Origin: Nostoc sp. UHCC 0702
GTDB lineage: Bacteria; Cyanobacteriota; Cyanobacteriia; Cyanobacteriales; Nostocaceae
NCBI GenBank assembly: GCA_017164015.1
Contig: CP071065.1
Coordinates: 1,491,409-1,555,408, forward strand
Length of the DNA: 64,000 bases
Reading direction: 5' to 3'
Program-made: the position numbers and the translations under genes
The notes under the pieces: model-generated
What the model saw: only the letters and a program-made list of their open reading frames with translations
Databases searched by the model: none
Told to the model about the DNA's origin: nothing
In this document: positions 17,368 to 27,865 of the stretch, piece by piece
Layout: every line of letters begins with the position of its first letter
Position numbering within the stretch: the first letter of the stretch is position 1

Positions 17368-20049
17368 TTATTCAACCACTTCATTAACTGGAAATCGATC
17401 AATTAATTGCATCGCTCGATAGGCATTGCGCTGCAAGGAATTGGGTAGATTGGGAACGTGGGGTATCTGGGATAATAAATCCAAACTGCGGCGTAAAATT
17501 CTTACTACATCACCTTCATCTAAGGTAGTGTTATCGCACAGTTCTGGCCACTCTTTTCCTAATGCCCACTGTTCCACAAGAGCAATTAAATTGATATATC
17601 GATTCTCTAAGCCTACAGGCAATGCTACACCATGTCTGTACTGCACCTTCAATACTGAACGGCGGATTGGTTGTAATCTAGTCCAAGCTTGATCTATTTC
17701 CGAGGAAAGGTCAAAGTTAACCTTGGTATCGGGACGCGGTGTTTCTGTAACTAAAGCGGCGATAACTGCTGCAAGATGGTGGGGATCTAACTGGTCTAAT
17801 TCTCCACTAGCAAGTGCTAAACCTAGCCACAATTCATTTTCTCCGCGAATCGCGGCGGCAATTTGTCCTAAGTGTGTTGGCACTAAGTTATCCAAACAGC
17901 CAAATTGTTGCAAAATTGTGATTAAATTAAGAAATTCTTCCCAATGACGTTGTGACTGTTGTTCTACTTGAGCTTGTATCTGTTCGAGTTCAGCTTCTAG
18001 TTCTACATAACGCGCCCTGCGCTTGAAAAGCGTTGCAGCATTACCTGATTGATGTAAGGGATGAGATTCTAATTGCTCTTGTACAGCGGTTAAACGACTG
18101 AGTTGTTCTGCCACTTCCGGTGACATGTACCCAGATTCTGGTGTATCAGGAATGCATTGAGCGATCGCAAATGTTTGTTCATTGCCACGGCGTGACTGCC
18201 CTGGTTTGATGGGCATCTCTGGCGGTGGGAAAATATCCTCTGGCACTTCTACGCGCGGCAATTCGGCGTGCAATTCAACGACATCTGAGGTAGTTGCCAC
18301 ATACCAACGATTATCACTACCTAAGCATACCAAGTAAGGCGCTTCACCGGAACCTGGTGATTTGCCTACCAACACCGCTGTTACAGGTGAAGGAACTGTA
18401 ATATTTTTACCCTTAAGACTTAACAGCGTTCCCGAAACAGCAAAGCTCAACATCATCACCAATTGTTCTTGTTTGTCGTCCTGCGCTTGCTCTTGCAGGG
18501 TTTTCAACAATTGGCGTTCTACTTTCAAGCGTTGCCGCAACTTCTCATAAATTAACAATTCATTTTCATCAACTGCGGCGATTTGCTCCTGGAGTTGGGC
18601 TAATTGTGCCTGAATTTCGGCTATCTCATCATAATTTGGTCTTAGATGCAACGTTGCCATGTATTGCCCAAAACTGCGTTCGATCAGTTCTTGGGTTTGC
18701 TCCAGGGTATGGGTTTGTAGTAAGTTCAAAACCATACCGTAGCTGGGCGTAAACTGACTAACTAACGGGTCTGGTTTAGATGTAGCCAAATACGCTGCTT
18801 CTTTAGCTCCTTCAAAGGGAGTTTGTAGTGTCACCACATGACCTTGTTTATCCATCCCCCTACGCCCTGCGCGTCCTGCCATTTGCAGAAATTCGGAAGC
18901 GTTCAGCAAGCGGTGTCCGGTGTCGGTACGTTTGGAAAGGGTGGAGATGACGGTTGTCCGAGCAGGCATATTAATTCCTGCGGCTAGAGTTTCCGTGGCG
19001 AATACTACTTTAATTAGTCCCTGTTGAAACAATTCTTCTACCAGTACTTTCCAAGCTGGTAAAATGCCGGCATGGTGGGCAGCAATTCCTCGGTAGAGGG
19101 GGGCAATTTGTCCAGAACGCCCTGCTTCAGGATTGCGGCTTAAAAATTCATCAATTTGTCGCCGTAAAATCTGAGACTCATCATTATCTACCAGCCATAA
19201 ATCGCCTACTTCCTCTACTGCTTTATCACATCCCCGGCGGCTGAAGATAAAGTAAATTGCCGGTAGCATATCCCGTTGCTGGAGGTGGCTGAGGGTATAA
19301 CTTAAACTGGGGGCTTCTGGTCTACCAGCTTTACCTCTGTCTCCTTGTCTCCTTTTTCCCCTGTTAGATAGGCGGGCGTTAATTTTGGTTTTGTCATCAT
19401 TGAGCAGGGGAAACAGCCCTTTAGGATTACAAAAGTGAAATTCTAAGGGTACTGGGCGAAAATCAGAATAAATTAAATCAGTCGGGCCGTGAACGCGGTT
19501 TAACCAATCGGTAAGTTGATCGCTATTGGCAACTGTTGCCGAAAGGGCTGCCAGTTGAACTTCACGAGGACAATAGATAATTGATTCTTCCCAGACTGTA
19601 CCTCGTTGGCGATCGTTCATGTAGTGGCACTCATCCAGTACCACCGCTTCCACGTCTACAAGTGAGATACCAACTTGCCCAATGGGTGTGCCATAGAGCA
19701 TATTCCGAAAAATTTCTGTGGTCATCACCAAAATTGGTGCATCCCTGTTAATGGAGGCATCTCCAGTTAACAGTCCCACTTGCTCAAAGCCAAATTTCTC
19801 TCGAAAGTCGCGTAATTTTTGATTGGACAGCGCCTTCAAGGGAGTGGTGTAAAACACACGTTTCCCTCGCGAGAGAGCGCGATAAATGGCGTATTCGCCT
19901 ACCAATGTTTTGCCCGAACCAGTGGGGGCACATACAACTACAGAGCGTCCAGCGTTCAGGGACGCGATCGCTTCTTTTTGGAATTGATCCAGTTCAAAGG
20001 GAAATATCAACCCTAAGTCAAGTTCTGGAGACGGCGCGGGATAATTCAC
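17368..20049 (-). CDS. Ski2/Mtr4-like DExH RNA helicase with DSHCT domain
   Basis: This 893-residue helicase of superfamily 2 has motif I PTGSGKTLVGEYA, motif II DECHYM, motif III LSATVAN and motif VI QMAGRAGRRGMD. After the two RecA domains comes a long insertion and helical region, and the C-terminus (DEGDVVRILRRSLDLLSQIP) matches the DSHCT domain of Ski2/Mtr4/Dob1 proteins. Such enzymes unwind RNA for decay or rRNA processing. The plant chloroplast homologue is ISE2. Length and domain order are normal. A gap with heptamer repeats separates it from proC, so it is probably transcribed alone. Confidence 0.92.
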   Translation of the reverse strand: MNYPAPSPELDLGLIFPFELDQFQKEAIASLNAGRSVVVCAPTGSGKTLVGEYAIYRALSRGKRVFYTTPLKALSNQKLRDFREKFGFEQVGLLTGDASINRDAPILVMTTEIFRNMLYGTPIGQVGISLVDVEAVVLDECHYMNDRQRGTVWEESIIYCPREVQLAALSATVANSDQLTDWLNRVHGPTDLIYSDFRPVPLEFHFCNPKGLFPLLNDDKTKINARLSNRGKRRQGDRGKAGRPEAPSLSYTLSHLQQRDMLPAIYFIFSRRGCDKAVEEVGDLWLVDNDESQILRRQIDEFLSRNPEAGRSGQIAPLYRGIAAHHAGILPAWKVLVEELFQQGLIKVVFATETLAAGINMPARTTVISTLSKRTDTGHRLLNASEFLQMAGRAGRRGMDKQGHVVTLQTPFEGAKEAAYLATSKPDPLVSQFTPSYGMVLNLLQTHTLEQTQELIERSFGQYMATLHLRPNYDEIAEIQAQLAQLQEQIAAVDENELLIYEKLRQRLKVERQLLKTLQEQAQDDKQEQLVMMLSFAVSGTLLSLKGKNITVPSPVTAVLVGKSPGSGEAPYLVCLGSDNRWYVATTSDVVELHAELPRVEVPEDIFPPPEMPIKPGQSRRGNEQTFAIAQCIPDTPESGYMSPEVAEQLSRLTAVQEQLESHPLHQSGNAATLFKRRARYVELEAELEQIQAQVEQQSQRHWEEFLNLITILQQFGCLDNLVPTHLGQIAAAIRGENELWLGLALASGELDQLDPHHLAAVIAALVTETPRPDTKVNFDLSSEIDQAWTRLQPIRRSVLKVQYRHGVALPVGLENRYINLIALVEQWALGKEWPELCDNTTLDEGDVVRILRRSLDLLSQIPHVPNLPNSLQRNAYRAMQLIDRFPVNEVVE

Positions 20050-20114
20050 TCAATCACATTTGCAACCAGACTGTTTACTATATTAACGGGTCTTTTGTCA
20101 ACTTCGTTAAGAAT

Positions 20115-20265
20115 GGGGATTGGGTATTGGGTATTGGGTGTTGGGTATTGGGTATTGGGTATTAAGAAGAAATACTAATTTTGTGTAAATTCAATTACTT
20201 CCCAGTCCCCAGTCCCCAGTCCCCAGTCCCTAGTCCCTAGTCCCCAGTCCCTAGTCCCCAGTCCC
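20115..20265. repeat. Two heptamer arrays (GGGTATT and CCCCAGT)
   Basis: GGGTATT-type units occupy 20115-20162 and CCCCAGT/CCCTAGT units 20201-20265, between the helicase start and the proC stop. Confidence 0.9.
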
Positions 20266-21078
20266 TCATTTTCCCAGTTCTTGAGAGCGTTGTGCAGCAG
20301 CTTTGACTGCTTCTATTAAAGCTGAACGAAATCCTGCCCGTTCTAGCTGGGCAATGCCGGCAATTGTTGTGCCGCCAGGACTGGTAACGCGGTCTTTGAG
20401 TTCTGCGGGGTGCATTTTGCTTTCCTCTAACAGTCTGGCTGTTCCTAGTACTGTTTGCAGGGCTAGTTGGTTGGCAATTGCTCTAGGTAAACCTGCTGCT
20501 ACTCCTCCATCAGCTAGTGCTTCCACCATCAAGGCTACATAAGCGGGGCCACTACCAGATAGTCCTGTCACCGCATCCATCAAGGTTTCTGAAACTTCTA
20601 CAACTTCACCCACCGCCGAAAAAATTTGCTGTGCTGTTTGCTGGTGCTTGCTGTTGGTGTATGCACCTAAACACATGGCGGTCATTCCTGCCCCTACGGT
20701 TGCTGGGGTGTTGGGCATGGCTCTGATGATTGGGAATTGGGGAAAAGCTGCTTCTAGCTGACTTAAGGGCACTCCCGCTAAAATAGAAATTACTAAGGGT
20801 GAGTGTTCTATCTCGATAATACTTGCTAATTCTTGAGCGATCGCGGTGAACACCTGCGGTTTCACTGCCAAAAATACTACTTCACTGGCTTGGCTGAAAA
20901 CCAGGCTATTATCTGAAGTGACAGTCACATCATATTGCCGCTGTAAAAAACCCTGCCGTGTTGATAAGGGTTCACTGACTATAACTTCCGATGGTTGATA
21001 AATTCCGTGGGCAAGCAAGCGGGATAACAACGCTTCTCCCATTACCCCACCACCAATTAAGCCAAATTTAATAGTCAT
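20266..21078 (-). CDS. proC: Pyrroline-5-carboxylate reductase
   Basis: ProC reduces 1-pyrroline-5-carboxylate to L-proline with NAD(P)H, the last step of proline synthesis, in the cytoplasm. The 270-residue product has the Rossmann start KFGLIGGGVMGEALL, the family segment VISILAGVPLSQLE, PNTPATVGAGMTAM and the C-terminal signature GLSGSGPAYVALMVEAL to SPGGTTIAG. Length is normal and all key regions are present. It lies downstream of sepF on the same strand with a 92-bp gap that holds a decayed heptamer repeat. The order pipX-pipY-sepF-proC is common in cyanobacteria. Confidence 0.96.
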   Translation of the reverse strand: MTIKFGLIGGGVMGEALLSRLLAHGIYQPSEVIVSEPLSTRQGFLQRQYDVTVTSDNSLVFSQASEVVFLAVKPQVFTAIAQELASIIEIEHSPLVISILAGVPLSQLEAAFPQFPIIRAMPNTPATVGAGMTAMCLGAYTNSKHQQTAQQIFSAVGEVVEVSETLMDAVTGLSGSGPAYVALMVEALADGGVAAGLPRAIANQLALQTVLGTARLLEESKMHPAELKDRVTSPGGTTIAGIAQLERAGFRSALIEAVKAAAQRSQELGK

Positions 21079-21170
21079 TAATTATATAGTCAATGGTCAA
21101 TAGTCAATAGTCAATAGTCAAAAGTATTTGACTTTGGACTATTGACTGTGGACTAACAACTAATTTAACT

Positions 21171-21770
21171 TTATTGTGCCATCCGGTTGGGTTCGTTGCC
21201 CCAAGTTGGGGTGGTATTAGTTGCAGCAGGACGTGAAGGACGAGCCGGTGGTTGTGGTACTTCATGAATAACTCCACCTTGGGTGCTAACTTGCACGCAA
21301 CTGGGTGTAAACAAAAAGATGCTTTCTCCAATCCGCTCTTGATGTCCATCTAATGCGTAAGTCCCACCTGCGACAAAATCTACTGCCCGTTGTGCTTGGT
21401 CGGGATCCATTATAGTTAAATTTAATACTACTGACTTACGCTCACGCAATGCTTGAATTGCCTGGGGCATTTCTTCAAATGTACGTGGTTCAAGTACTAA
21501 TACTTCTGAAATTCCGTTAATTGCGCCTGGCATACCTATTACATTCCCCATTGTAGACTTTGTTCCGTTTGCTACATCATCACCCATTGTAGGCGCGGGT
21601 TCTCGCCAACGTCGATTCTGAGCAGCGGCTTCTGCTGGTGCTGGCTGGGGATTTTCTTGTTGATACAGATTTTGGTAGTTATCTGTATCTGGCTCTTCCT
21701 CGTAATATTCGTATTCGACCTGTTCGTTCAGACCTACAAAGTCTCTGAGCTTGGAAAATATATTGTTCAT
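21171..21770 (-). CDS. sepF: Cell division protein SepF
   Basis: SepF (Cdv2 in cyanobacteria) binds FtsZ and helps anchor and arrange the division ring at the membrane. The product is 199 residues. It has an N-terminal amphipathic start ([14 protein letters not shown]), an acidic and Gln/Pro-rich linker, and the conserved core [40 protein letters not shown] and [14 protein letters not shown] to IFLFTPSCV. The C-terminal tail is rich in Pro. A GGAG lies 8 bases before the ATG. The 364-bp gap to pipY suggests its own promoter. Confidence 0.95.
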   Translation of the reverse strand: MNNIFSKLRDFVGLNEQVEYEYYEEEPDTDNYQNLYQQENPQPAPAEAAAQNRRWREPAPTMGDDVANGTKSTMGNVIGMPGAINGISEVLVLEPRTFEEMPQAIQALRERKSVVLNLTIMDPDQAQRAVDFVAGGTYALDGHQERIGESIFLFTPSCVQVSTQGGVIHEVPQPPARPSRPAATNTTPTWGNEPNRMAQ

Positions 21771-22134
21771 TGTTTACGCTCCTAGTACAAATTACCTTAT
21801 TGATGTGGTTATTAATTGATGTAGCCAGCTGCTGACGCTACAAAGGGCGGACAATTTAGTAATTTTATCGTTGTTTGTAGCCTCTATTACAGCTATTGGT
21901 GATGAAATGACGCTTTTGGGAACGCCTGTAGATTAACCTAGATACAATAATGAGTCAAGATTATATCTTAATGATTGTCCGAAACCAAGACTACTTTAGC
22001 GCCTTATTTCTGACTATTTATTTTTATTGATACTAAAATAAATAGTCTTTTAAAGCACCAGTATTTTGGCTTATTTCTCCGTATGCAATCCCTAGCTGTA
22101 TTAATACCACAACCAAAATCAAAGGACTTCTACA
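21771..22134. other. Intergenic between sepF and pipY
   Basis: No gene or strong repeat is visible. It is AT-rich and presumably holds the sepF promoter; I cannot fix a precise site. Confidence 0.4.
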
Positions 22135-22803
22135 CTAAGTGCGCTCGCCGAACAATATAGTTCCTAATCGTACCATCGTTGCCCCAGCTTGCACTGCCAG
22201 TTGGTAGTCGCCGGACATTCCCATTGACAATTGCTGGATTTTAATATGAGACCAATTCTGTTCATTGATTTCTTTAGCAAGCTGAAAGGTGCTATTAAAT
22301 ACACTGAAATTTGCCGCATCATTTAATCCTAAAGGCGGAATTGTCATCAAACCTTGAATTTGTAAAGTTTTACACTGGTTGAGTGCAGATAAATCAGCTA
22401 ATAGTTCTGACACACTCCAACCCGACTTATTGGGGTCTGGGAGAATTTTCACTTGTAGACAAACTTGGGGATGCACTCCTAACTCTTGTGCTAATTGATT
22501 TAAGCGCTGTGCGAGCTTTAAATTATCTACAGAGTGAATCCACTGAAATAGTTCAATGGCTTTTTTGGCTTTATTACTTTGCAAATGTCCAATGAAGTGC
22601 CAGGTAATATCCGATAAGTCATGCAACTCGGCTTGTTTACTGGCAGCATCTTGGATACGATTTTCGCCGAAATCACGAATTCCGGCGGCATAAGCAGACC
22701 GAATGACTTCAGCAGAAACTTGTTTGCTAATAGCAATCAATCGTACTGAAGGCGGAAGTGAGGCGCGAATGGTAGTAATACGTTCGCTAATGGGACTGGT
22801 CAT
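22135..22803 (-). CDS. pipY: YggS/PLPBP-family PLP homeostasis protein (PipY)
   Basis: PipY is a single-domain PLP-binding protein, a TIM barrel without known catalysis, that helps balance vitamin B6 and amino/keto acid pools. The 222-residue product shows the PLP lysine in RLIAISKQVSAE, then DFGENRIQDA, WHFIGHLQSNKAK and the C-terminal QLSMGMSGDYQLAVQAG to VRLGTILFG, all family signatures. It overlaps pipX by four bases (ATGA), so the two are translationally coupled. In cyanobacteria the pair is functionally linked through nitrogen signalling. Confidence 0.96.
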   Translation of the reverse strand: MTSPISERITTIRASLPPSVRLIAISKQVSAEVIRSAYAAGIRDFGENRIQDAASKQAELHDLSDITWHFIGHLQSNKAKKAIELFQWIHSVDNLKLAQRLNQLAQELGVHPQVCLQVKILPDPNKSGWSVSELLADLSALNQCKTLQIQGLMTIPPLGLNDAANFSVFNSTFQLAKEINEQNWSHIKIQQLSMGMSGDYQLAVQAGATMVRLGTILFGERT

Positions 22804-23078
22804 TGGAAGGTGCGTTGGAAAACACTCTGAAGCTGATCGTACTCCTGAGATTGACCACTGCGACGCAGGGTACGTAAACGATTTTCCAACAACATTCGAG
22901 CTTCTGTACGTCCTATGGGTTGAAATTTAATACCTTTAACATCATTTGCCACCAAAAAAAACAAACGTTGGGCATAAAGTGTAGTGAACAAATCCTGGTT
23001 TTCGTCAACCATACAGATTCTATAAAGCAAACCCCAAGTTGGATGATTTATGTAAGTCTCTGAGTTCTCTGGATTCAT
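22800..23078 (-). CDS. pipX: PipX, coactivator of NtcA and partner of PII
   Basis: PipX is a small cyanobacterial protein that binds either the PII protein (GlnB) or the transcription factor NtcA, and so carries nitrogen status to gene expression. The 92-residue product begins with the Tudor-like domain (ETYINHPTWGLLYRICMV, then DLFTTLYAQRLFFLV) and ends with two helices (RTEARMLLENRLRTLRRSG). Length and sequence are typical. The ATG at 23078 is the usual start. The 638-bp gap upstream holds its promoter; I did not find a confident NtcA box by eye. Confidence 0.96.
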   Translation of the reverse strand: MNPENSETYINHPTWGLLYRICMVDENQDLFTTLYAQRLFFLVANDVKGIKFQPIGRTEARMLLENRLRTLRRSGQSQEYDQLQSVFQRTFQ

Positions 23079-23716
23079 TTAATAGTCAAGGTAGGAGTAT
23101 ATATCTCTTTTCGCAGTTAAGGGCACATATTCAGACGATAATACCTTTCTTTCGCTGGAATATTTGTGCAAAGTTGTGCGAAATTCAGCAATTTTTGCCG
23201 TTTAATAGTGGTTACGAAGACCTTGATCTAGTTCTTAATGGGCAGATGAGGCTAGCAGTGAGGAAAGCGACGGTTTGTATCTTGCCAAGTTTTTTCTTCT
23301 ACAAAGGGTTTTCCTACTGCAAAAGAACTGGTTCGACAACCGCAGCTGCAAAGCGTGGAGGCATACTGTAAAGCAGAACTCGCAGAGTAGCGGCTTGTCG
23401 ATAGATATCCCGATTTAGCCTTGGTGATTCATACTCAGTTGCCATTGATGATACAGAAAAATTTCTATACTCTTGCTTGAAGTTCTCAGTGGCAACGAGA
23501 TATACCTTTTTAAATTTTCCAGGCCAAAAGCCGACTATCATACTTGTTGTTTGCTCTAACTTCTCTCCATGTTGCCATAATTATCGCTTTGTGGAGCAAA
23601 ATAGCTAAGTTTGTCAGTTGTCAGTTGTCAGTTGTCATTAGTTTTTCTCCTTGTCCCCCATCTCCTCATCCCCCCATCTCCTCATCCCCCCATCTCCCAT
23701 TCCCTATGCCCAATCT
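23079..23716. other. Intergenic, possible weak ORF and heptamers
   Basis: A 75-codon minus-strand frame at 23314-23541 (tail VLLYSMPPRFAAAVVEPVLL) has only a distant GGAGAG, about 20 bases upstream, and no family I know. I leave it as a possibility only. GTTGTCA heptamers lie at 23611-23640 and a C-rich repeat at 23650-23700. Confidence 0.35.
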
Positions 23717-24643
23717 TTAAAATTGATTGCCTAAAACTACCCGCGCTCCCCAAAATAGAGTTAGACTGGCGATCGCTAGCCAGTCCCACGCTTTTAGACG
23801 TAATTCATGCCATTTGACTCGATGTTCGTTGGGACTGGTAAAACCACGCACCATCATGGCACTAGCCATTTGTTCTGCTCTTAATAGCAGATTCTCTAAC
23901 AGTCGCTCTGCTATTATCATCCAAACTTTCACCGCTCCTTTCAACCCTAGCTTTTTCCAGTTAATTGCCCTTGTCATCACAGAACGAATTAAATTTTGCA
24001 CTTCTTCTAAAACTAGGGGAATAAACCGCAAGGACAAAGTTAAAGTCAGAATAATTTCAGTTATAGGTAACTTCAACCGTCGCAAGGGCTGCATTAAAGT
24101 TTCAATGGCAGAAGTAATTTCTTCTGGTGCAGTTGTCAGTAGATAAAGGTTAGTACTGTAAATCACGGTGAACAAAACTGTACTCAGGCGCACCGCTAAA
24201 TCTAAAGAACCGCGAGTGACTTTGACTGGCCCTTTGTGAAACAAAATATAACTGTACTTTTTATGATCACTTGCTGTCTCTGGGACAATTTGAGAATTCT
24301 TAGGGTTTGCTGGCTGAGTCAAGACTTGCTCGCTAGCAGGTAAGCGCGGCTGATAATCTATACCTAGTCCATCAGGACTAATTGCACCAATAATCAAAAC
24401 TAAAAATGAGAGTGTTAACAGCCACCCCATTTGTTGCTGCCACACTCGCCTGGGTATTCTGGCAAATAAGGTAAAAATAATCAACAGTGCTACCAGTAAT
24501 ATGCGCCATTCGTTGCTGGCGAAACTGTAGCTAGTCAAAAAACTCATCAACCAAGCAATCTTGACTCGTGGGTCTAGTTTATGTAGCCAAGTTTGCGGTT
24601 GTTCTAAGTAAAGTCCCAGAGGTAGCGATCGCAGTAAATCCAT
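23717..24643 (-). CDS. EcfT/CbiQ transmembrane subunit of an ECF importer
   Basis: EcfT is the coupling membrane subunit of energy-coupling-factor importers, which take up vitamins or metal ions. The 308-residue product has about five to six membrane helices, the start LGLYLEQPQTWLHKLDPRVK and the coupling motif MASAMMVRGF near the C-terminus, where the Ala-Arg-Gly touches the ATPases. A cytoplasmic insertion near residues 100-140 is variable. No ATPase or S-component gene is nearby, so it would work with partners elsewhere, as in many cyanobacteria. It lies downstream of der on the same strand. The 210-bp gap holds two inverted TTTTAGA/ATCCAAA heptamer arrays (24654-24680, 24822-24852). Confidence 0.88.
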   Translation of the reverse strand: MDLLRSLPLGLYLEQPQTWLHKLDPRVKIAWLMSFLTSYSFASNEWRILLVALLIIFTLFARIPRRVWQQQMGWLLTLSFLVLIIGAISPDGLGIDYQPRLPASEQVLTQPANPKNSQIVPETASDHKKYSYILFHKGPVKVTRGSLDLAVRLSTVLFTVIYSTNLYLLTTAPEEITSAIETLMQPLRRLKLPITEIILTLTLSLRFIPLVLEEVQNLIRSVMTRAINWKKLGLKGAVKVWMIIAERLLENLLLRAEQMASAMMVRGFTSPNEHRVKWHELRLKAWDWLAIASLTLFWGARVVLGNQF

Positions 24644-24853
24644 GTTTTAATTTTAGATTTTAGATTTCGGATTTTGGATTATTGAACTAAACTTTGTCCA
24701 CGTTGAAAACTGTTGTTTTGGTGTAAGTAGTTCATAATGGCTACTTAAAAGCTACAGCTTTCAGAATGAATAGAGTTTAATTTTAATTATCAAGAATTAG
24801 GATTTGAAGCTAGTTTGCCCCAATCTAAAATCTAAAATCCAAAATCCAAAATT

Positions 24854-26215
24854 CTAGACGCGAGTTGCTCGGTTGACGCTACCACTTTCCACGTCTCGGA
24901 CTTTTTTGCTACGCCAGAGTAAACGTATGGGAGTACCTTTAAATCCTAGTTGTTGACGAAATTGCCTTTCTATGTATCGGCGGTAGTTATCGTTGAAGCG
25001 TTTGGCCTCGTTGACAAATAAAGCGATCGTTGGTGGTTGCGTACTCACTTGCGTGCCATAATAAATTCTACCTTGGCGACCACCGCGCGAGGTTGGGGGT
25101 GAGTGCCAACTGACGGCATCCTCCAACACTTCGTTAATCACTGATGTAGTCACACGGCGCTTGTGTGACTCAGCCGCTTGATTGACTAGTTCTAAAATCT
25201 TTTCTACCCGTTGTCCTGTTAAGGCACTGACAAAAATGCTTTCTGCCCATTCGGTAAAATGTAGGCGTTCTTGGAGACTTTTTTCGTAATCGTAGATTGT
25301 GTAGGAGTCTTTTTCGACTGCATCCCACTTGTTGACAACGATGATACAGGCTCGACCTTCTTCGATAATCCGCCCTGCTAATTTTTGGTCTTGCTCGGTG
25401 ACTCCATCGAGGGCATCTAATACTAATAAAACCACATCGGCGCGGCGAATCGCTTTGAAGGCACGGTTAATGCTAAAGAATTCTGGGCCGTAGTCTACGT
25501 TTTTCTTTTTACGAATGCCTGCGGTGTCAATCAAGCGATAGGTTTGTCCTTCTCGTTCTACTACGGTATCAATTGCATCACGAGTTGTACCAGAAATGGG
25601 GCTAACAATGACCCTTTCTTCTCCCACAAAAGTATTTAATAAACTTGATTTGCCGACATTTGGGCGGCCGACAATGGCGACTTTAATTTCATTGGTTTCT
25701 GGTATTTCCCCGACGGTGGGAATGTGCTTGATTAACTCGTCGAGTATTTCTCCTGTACCGTTACCATGAATGGCGGAGACAGGGAAAGGTTCACCTAATC
25801 CCAGTTCCCAAAATTCGGCGGCTTGAATTAAACCTTGTTCTGGAGATTCACATTTATTCACAACCAGTAAAACGGGTACTGGTTGTTGGCGTAACCATTC
25901 GGCTATTTCTAAATCAGCCGAATTGGGGCCAGCTTGACCGTCTACTACAAAAATAGCAGCACAGGCTTCTGCGAGGGCGGCTAATGCTTGTTGACGAATC
26001 AGTGGCAGGAATTCGGTATCATCGTTAAATACCAAGCCACCTGTATCTACTACTAAAAATTCGCGATCGCTCCAATAAGCTGGCATGTAAGTGCGATCGC
26101 GTGTCACACCCGGTTCATCGTGGACAATCGCCGTTTGTTCCCCGGCGAGACGATTAACCAGGGTGGATTTGCCCACATTCGGGCGTCCGATAATTGCAAC
26201 AATTGGCAGTCCCAT
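24854..26215 (-). CDS. der: GTPase Der (EngA), ribosome assembly
   Basis: Der is an essential GTPase for 50S ribosome assembly. The 453-residue product has two GTP-binding domains with P-loops [14 protein letters not shown] (near 9) and [14 protein letters not shown] (near 183), DTGG and DTAG motifs, NKCE and NKWD, and a C-terminal KH-like domain rich in basic residues ([19 protein letters not shown]). Both P-loops look functional. The start [13 protein letters not shown] is standard. Confidence 0.97.
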   Translation of the reverse strand: MGLPIVAIIGRPNVGKSTLVNRLAGEQTAIVHDEPGVTRDRTYMPAYWSDREFLVVDTGGLVFNDDTEFLPLIRQQALAALAEACAAIFVVDGQAGPNSADLEIAEWLRQQPVPVLLVVNKCESPEQGLIQAAEFWELGLGEPFPVSAIHGNGTGEILDELIKHIPTVGEIPETNEIKVAIVGRPNVGKSSLLNTFVGEERVIVSPISGTTRDAIDTVVEREGQTYRLIDTAGIRKKKNVDYGPEFFSINRAFKAIRRADVVLLVLDALDGVTEQDQKLAGRIIEEGRACIIVVNKWDAVEKDSYTIYDYEKSLQERLHFTEWAESIFVSALTGQRVEKILELVNQAAESHKRRVTTSVINEVLEDAVSWHSPPTSRGGRQGRIYYGTQVSTQPPTIALFVNEAKRFNDNYRRYIERQFRQQLGFKGTPIRLLWRSKKVRDVESGSVNRATRV

Positions 26216-26372
26216 AAACTCAGGATAAGTAAGAGATGTACTATATCACATCTCTTTATTTTAGCGACTTTAATTCTTTATTTAATTTTTAAACTTCCAA
26301 GACGATTGTCCGTCAAAGTTAAAGAAATAGCATAACGGAAAACCTGGCAGTCACGTCGAAGGAGATTGTGCC

Positions 26373-27233
26373 TTGATAAATCGTAAGTGGCTTGAAAAAG
26401 CCAGTAAGTCAGCCTGGCGATTTTTAGGATGGTGTCTTCTGTTAGGCTGTTGTACCTTACTATACGCCAAGTTAATTGAACCGAATTGGATTGAGGTTAA
26501 ATCTTTACAACTGACTCTACCGCACCTTGCACCAGAATTTAATGGCTATCGCATTGTGCAAATCAGCGATATTCATCGAGATAAATGGATGACTCCACAG
26601 CGCCTAGGGCGTATTGTTAACTTAGTCAATCGCCAAAAACCCGATTTAGTAGCAATTACAGGCGATTTTATTACTCGTAATTTGCCTAATTTAATTCCTT
26701 CTGTTGGGGTTCCCTTAGCTCAATTCACACCCAAAGATAAAACTGTGGCTGTATTAGGCAATCACGATCACGCTAACAACACTGAAGCAATTATACAAGT
26801 ACTGACGCAAAGCAGTGTATACCCTCTTAATAATCAGGTTTACACACTACAGCGGGGTAGTGCAATGCTGCATATCGCTGGGGTAGATGATGTGGGGGTG
26901 GGTAAAGACCGTTTGGATTTAGTTATGCAGCAGTTACCTGATGAAGGAGAAGCTATTTTATTAGCGCACGAACCAGACTTTGCTAATACCAGTGCTGCGA
27001 CAGAACGGTTTGGCTTACAGTTATCGGGACATTCTCACGGTGGACAAATACGTCTACCTTTTTTCAAGCCGCTGATTTTACCGCCTTTGGGTAAAAAGTA
27101 TTACGGGGGAAAATATCAAATAGGAAACATGCTTTTGTATACGAATCGTGGGTTAGGAATGACAGGACTGCATTTACGATTTTTTGCGCGTCCTGAAATT
27201 ACAGTGTTTACCTTGGTTGCACCTACGAAATAG
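26373..27233 (+). CDS. Membrane-anchored metallophosphoesterase, YaeI/LpxG-like
   Basis: This 286-residue calcineurin-type phosphoesterase uses two metal ions to cleave phosphate esters. Motifs in order: SDIHRDKW, AITGDFIT, LGNHDHAN and SGHSHGGQIRL. An N-terminal membrane anchor (FLGWCLLLGCCTLLYAKL) precedes the catalytic domain. This fits the YaeI/LpxG group, some of which act on UDP-diacylglucosamine in lipid A synthesis. The substrate here is not known. The start is a TTG at 26373, chosen because AAGGAG lies about 9 bases upstream and no in-frame ATG gives the anchor. Confidence 0.85.
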   Translation: MINRKWLEKASKSAWRFLGWCLLLGCCTLLYAKLIEPNWIEVKSLQLTLPHLAPEFNGYRIVQISDIHRDKWMTPQRLGRIVNLVNRQKPDLVAITGDFITRNLPNLIPSVGVPLAQFTPKDKTVAVLGNHDHANNTEAIIQVLTQSSVYPLNNQVYTLQRGSAMLHIAGVDDVGVGKDRLDLVMQQLPDEGEAILLAHEPDFANTSAATERFGLQLSGHSHGGQIRLPFFKPLILPPLGKKYYGGKYQIGNMLLYTNRGLGMTGLHLRFFARPEITVFTLVAPTK

Positions 27234-27271
27234 TAGGTATTTGCCAATTGATTTTAGACATCTTCAGTAGT

Positions 27272-27840
27272 GAGGCTAATAGTCAAACTCAGCTAAAGCT
27301 GAATGCAATTGTTGTTTAGTCATCTTCAAGATGACTTTTGCTATTAGCCATAGGTTTCTAACCTATGGCGGGTAATCAGATGAAGGGCGAGATTCCAAAT
27401 TTAATTGCCGAATCTTAGCTTTTGTGACAAGTCCCGCCTCAGAATTAATTCTGAGGCTAATAGCTAAACTCAGCTAAAGCTGAATGTAATTGTTGTTTAG
27501 TCATCTTGAAGATGACTTTTGCTATTAGCCATAGGTTTCTAACCTATGGCGGGTAATCGGTTGAGGCGCGAGATTCTAAATTTAATTGCCGAATCTTGGC
27601 TTTTGTGACAAGTCCCGCCTCAGAATTAATTCTGAGGCTAATAGCTAAACTCAGCTAAAGCTGAATGTAATTGTTGTTTAGTCATCTTCAAGATGACTTT
27701 TGCTATTAGCCATAGGTTTCTAACCTATGGCGGGTAATCGGTAGAGGCGCGAGATTCTAAATTTAATTGCCGAATCTTGGCTTTTGTGACAAGTCCCGCC
27801 TCAGAATGAATTCTGAGGCTAATAGCTAAAGTCAGCTTTA
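27272..27840. repeat. 181-bp tandem repeat, three copies plus a partial one, each with several hairpins
   Basis: The phrase GAGGCTAATAG recurs at 27272, 27453, 27634 and 27815, exactly 181 bp apart. Each unit contains a 22-bp perfect palindrome at the junction (27436-27457 in copy 1/2), AGTCATCT-loop-AGATGACT, CCATAGGTT-TCT-AACCTATGG, TCAGCT-AA-AGCTGA, and a long-range pair GGCTAATAGC with GCTATTAGCC enclosing two of them. Such a branched structure is unusual. It ends 26 bp from the stop of a Y1 transposase gene, so it may be that enzyme's substrate. Confidence 0.92.
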
Positions 27841-27865
27841 GCTGACTCTAATGAACTAAGTCTTA

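Noticed and set aside
23039-23371. 110-codon plus frame overlapping the pipX start
   Set aside because: It runs antisense into pipX and covers its promoter region; no family likeness.
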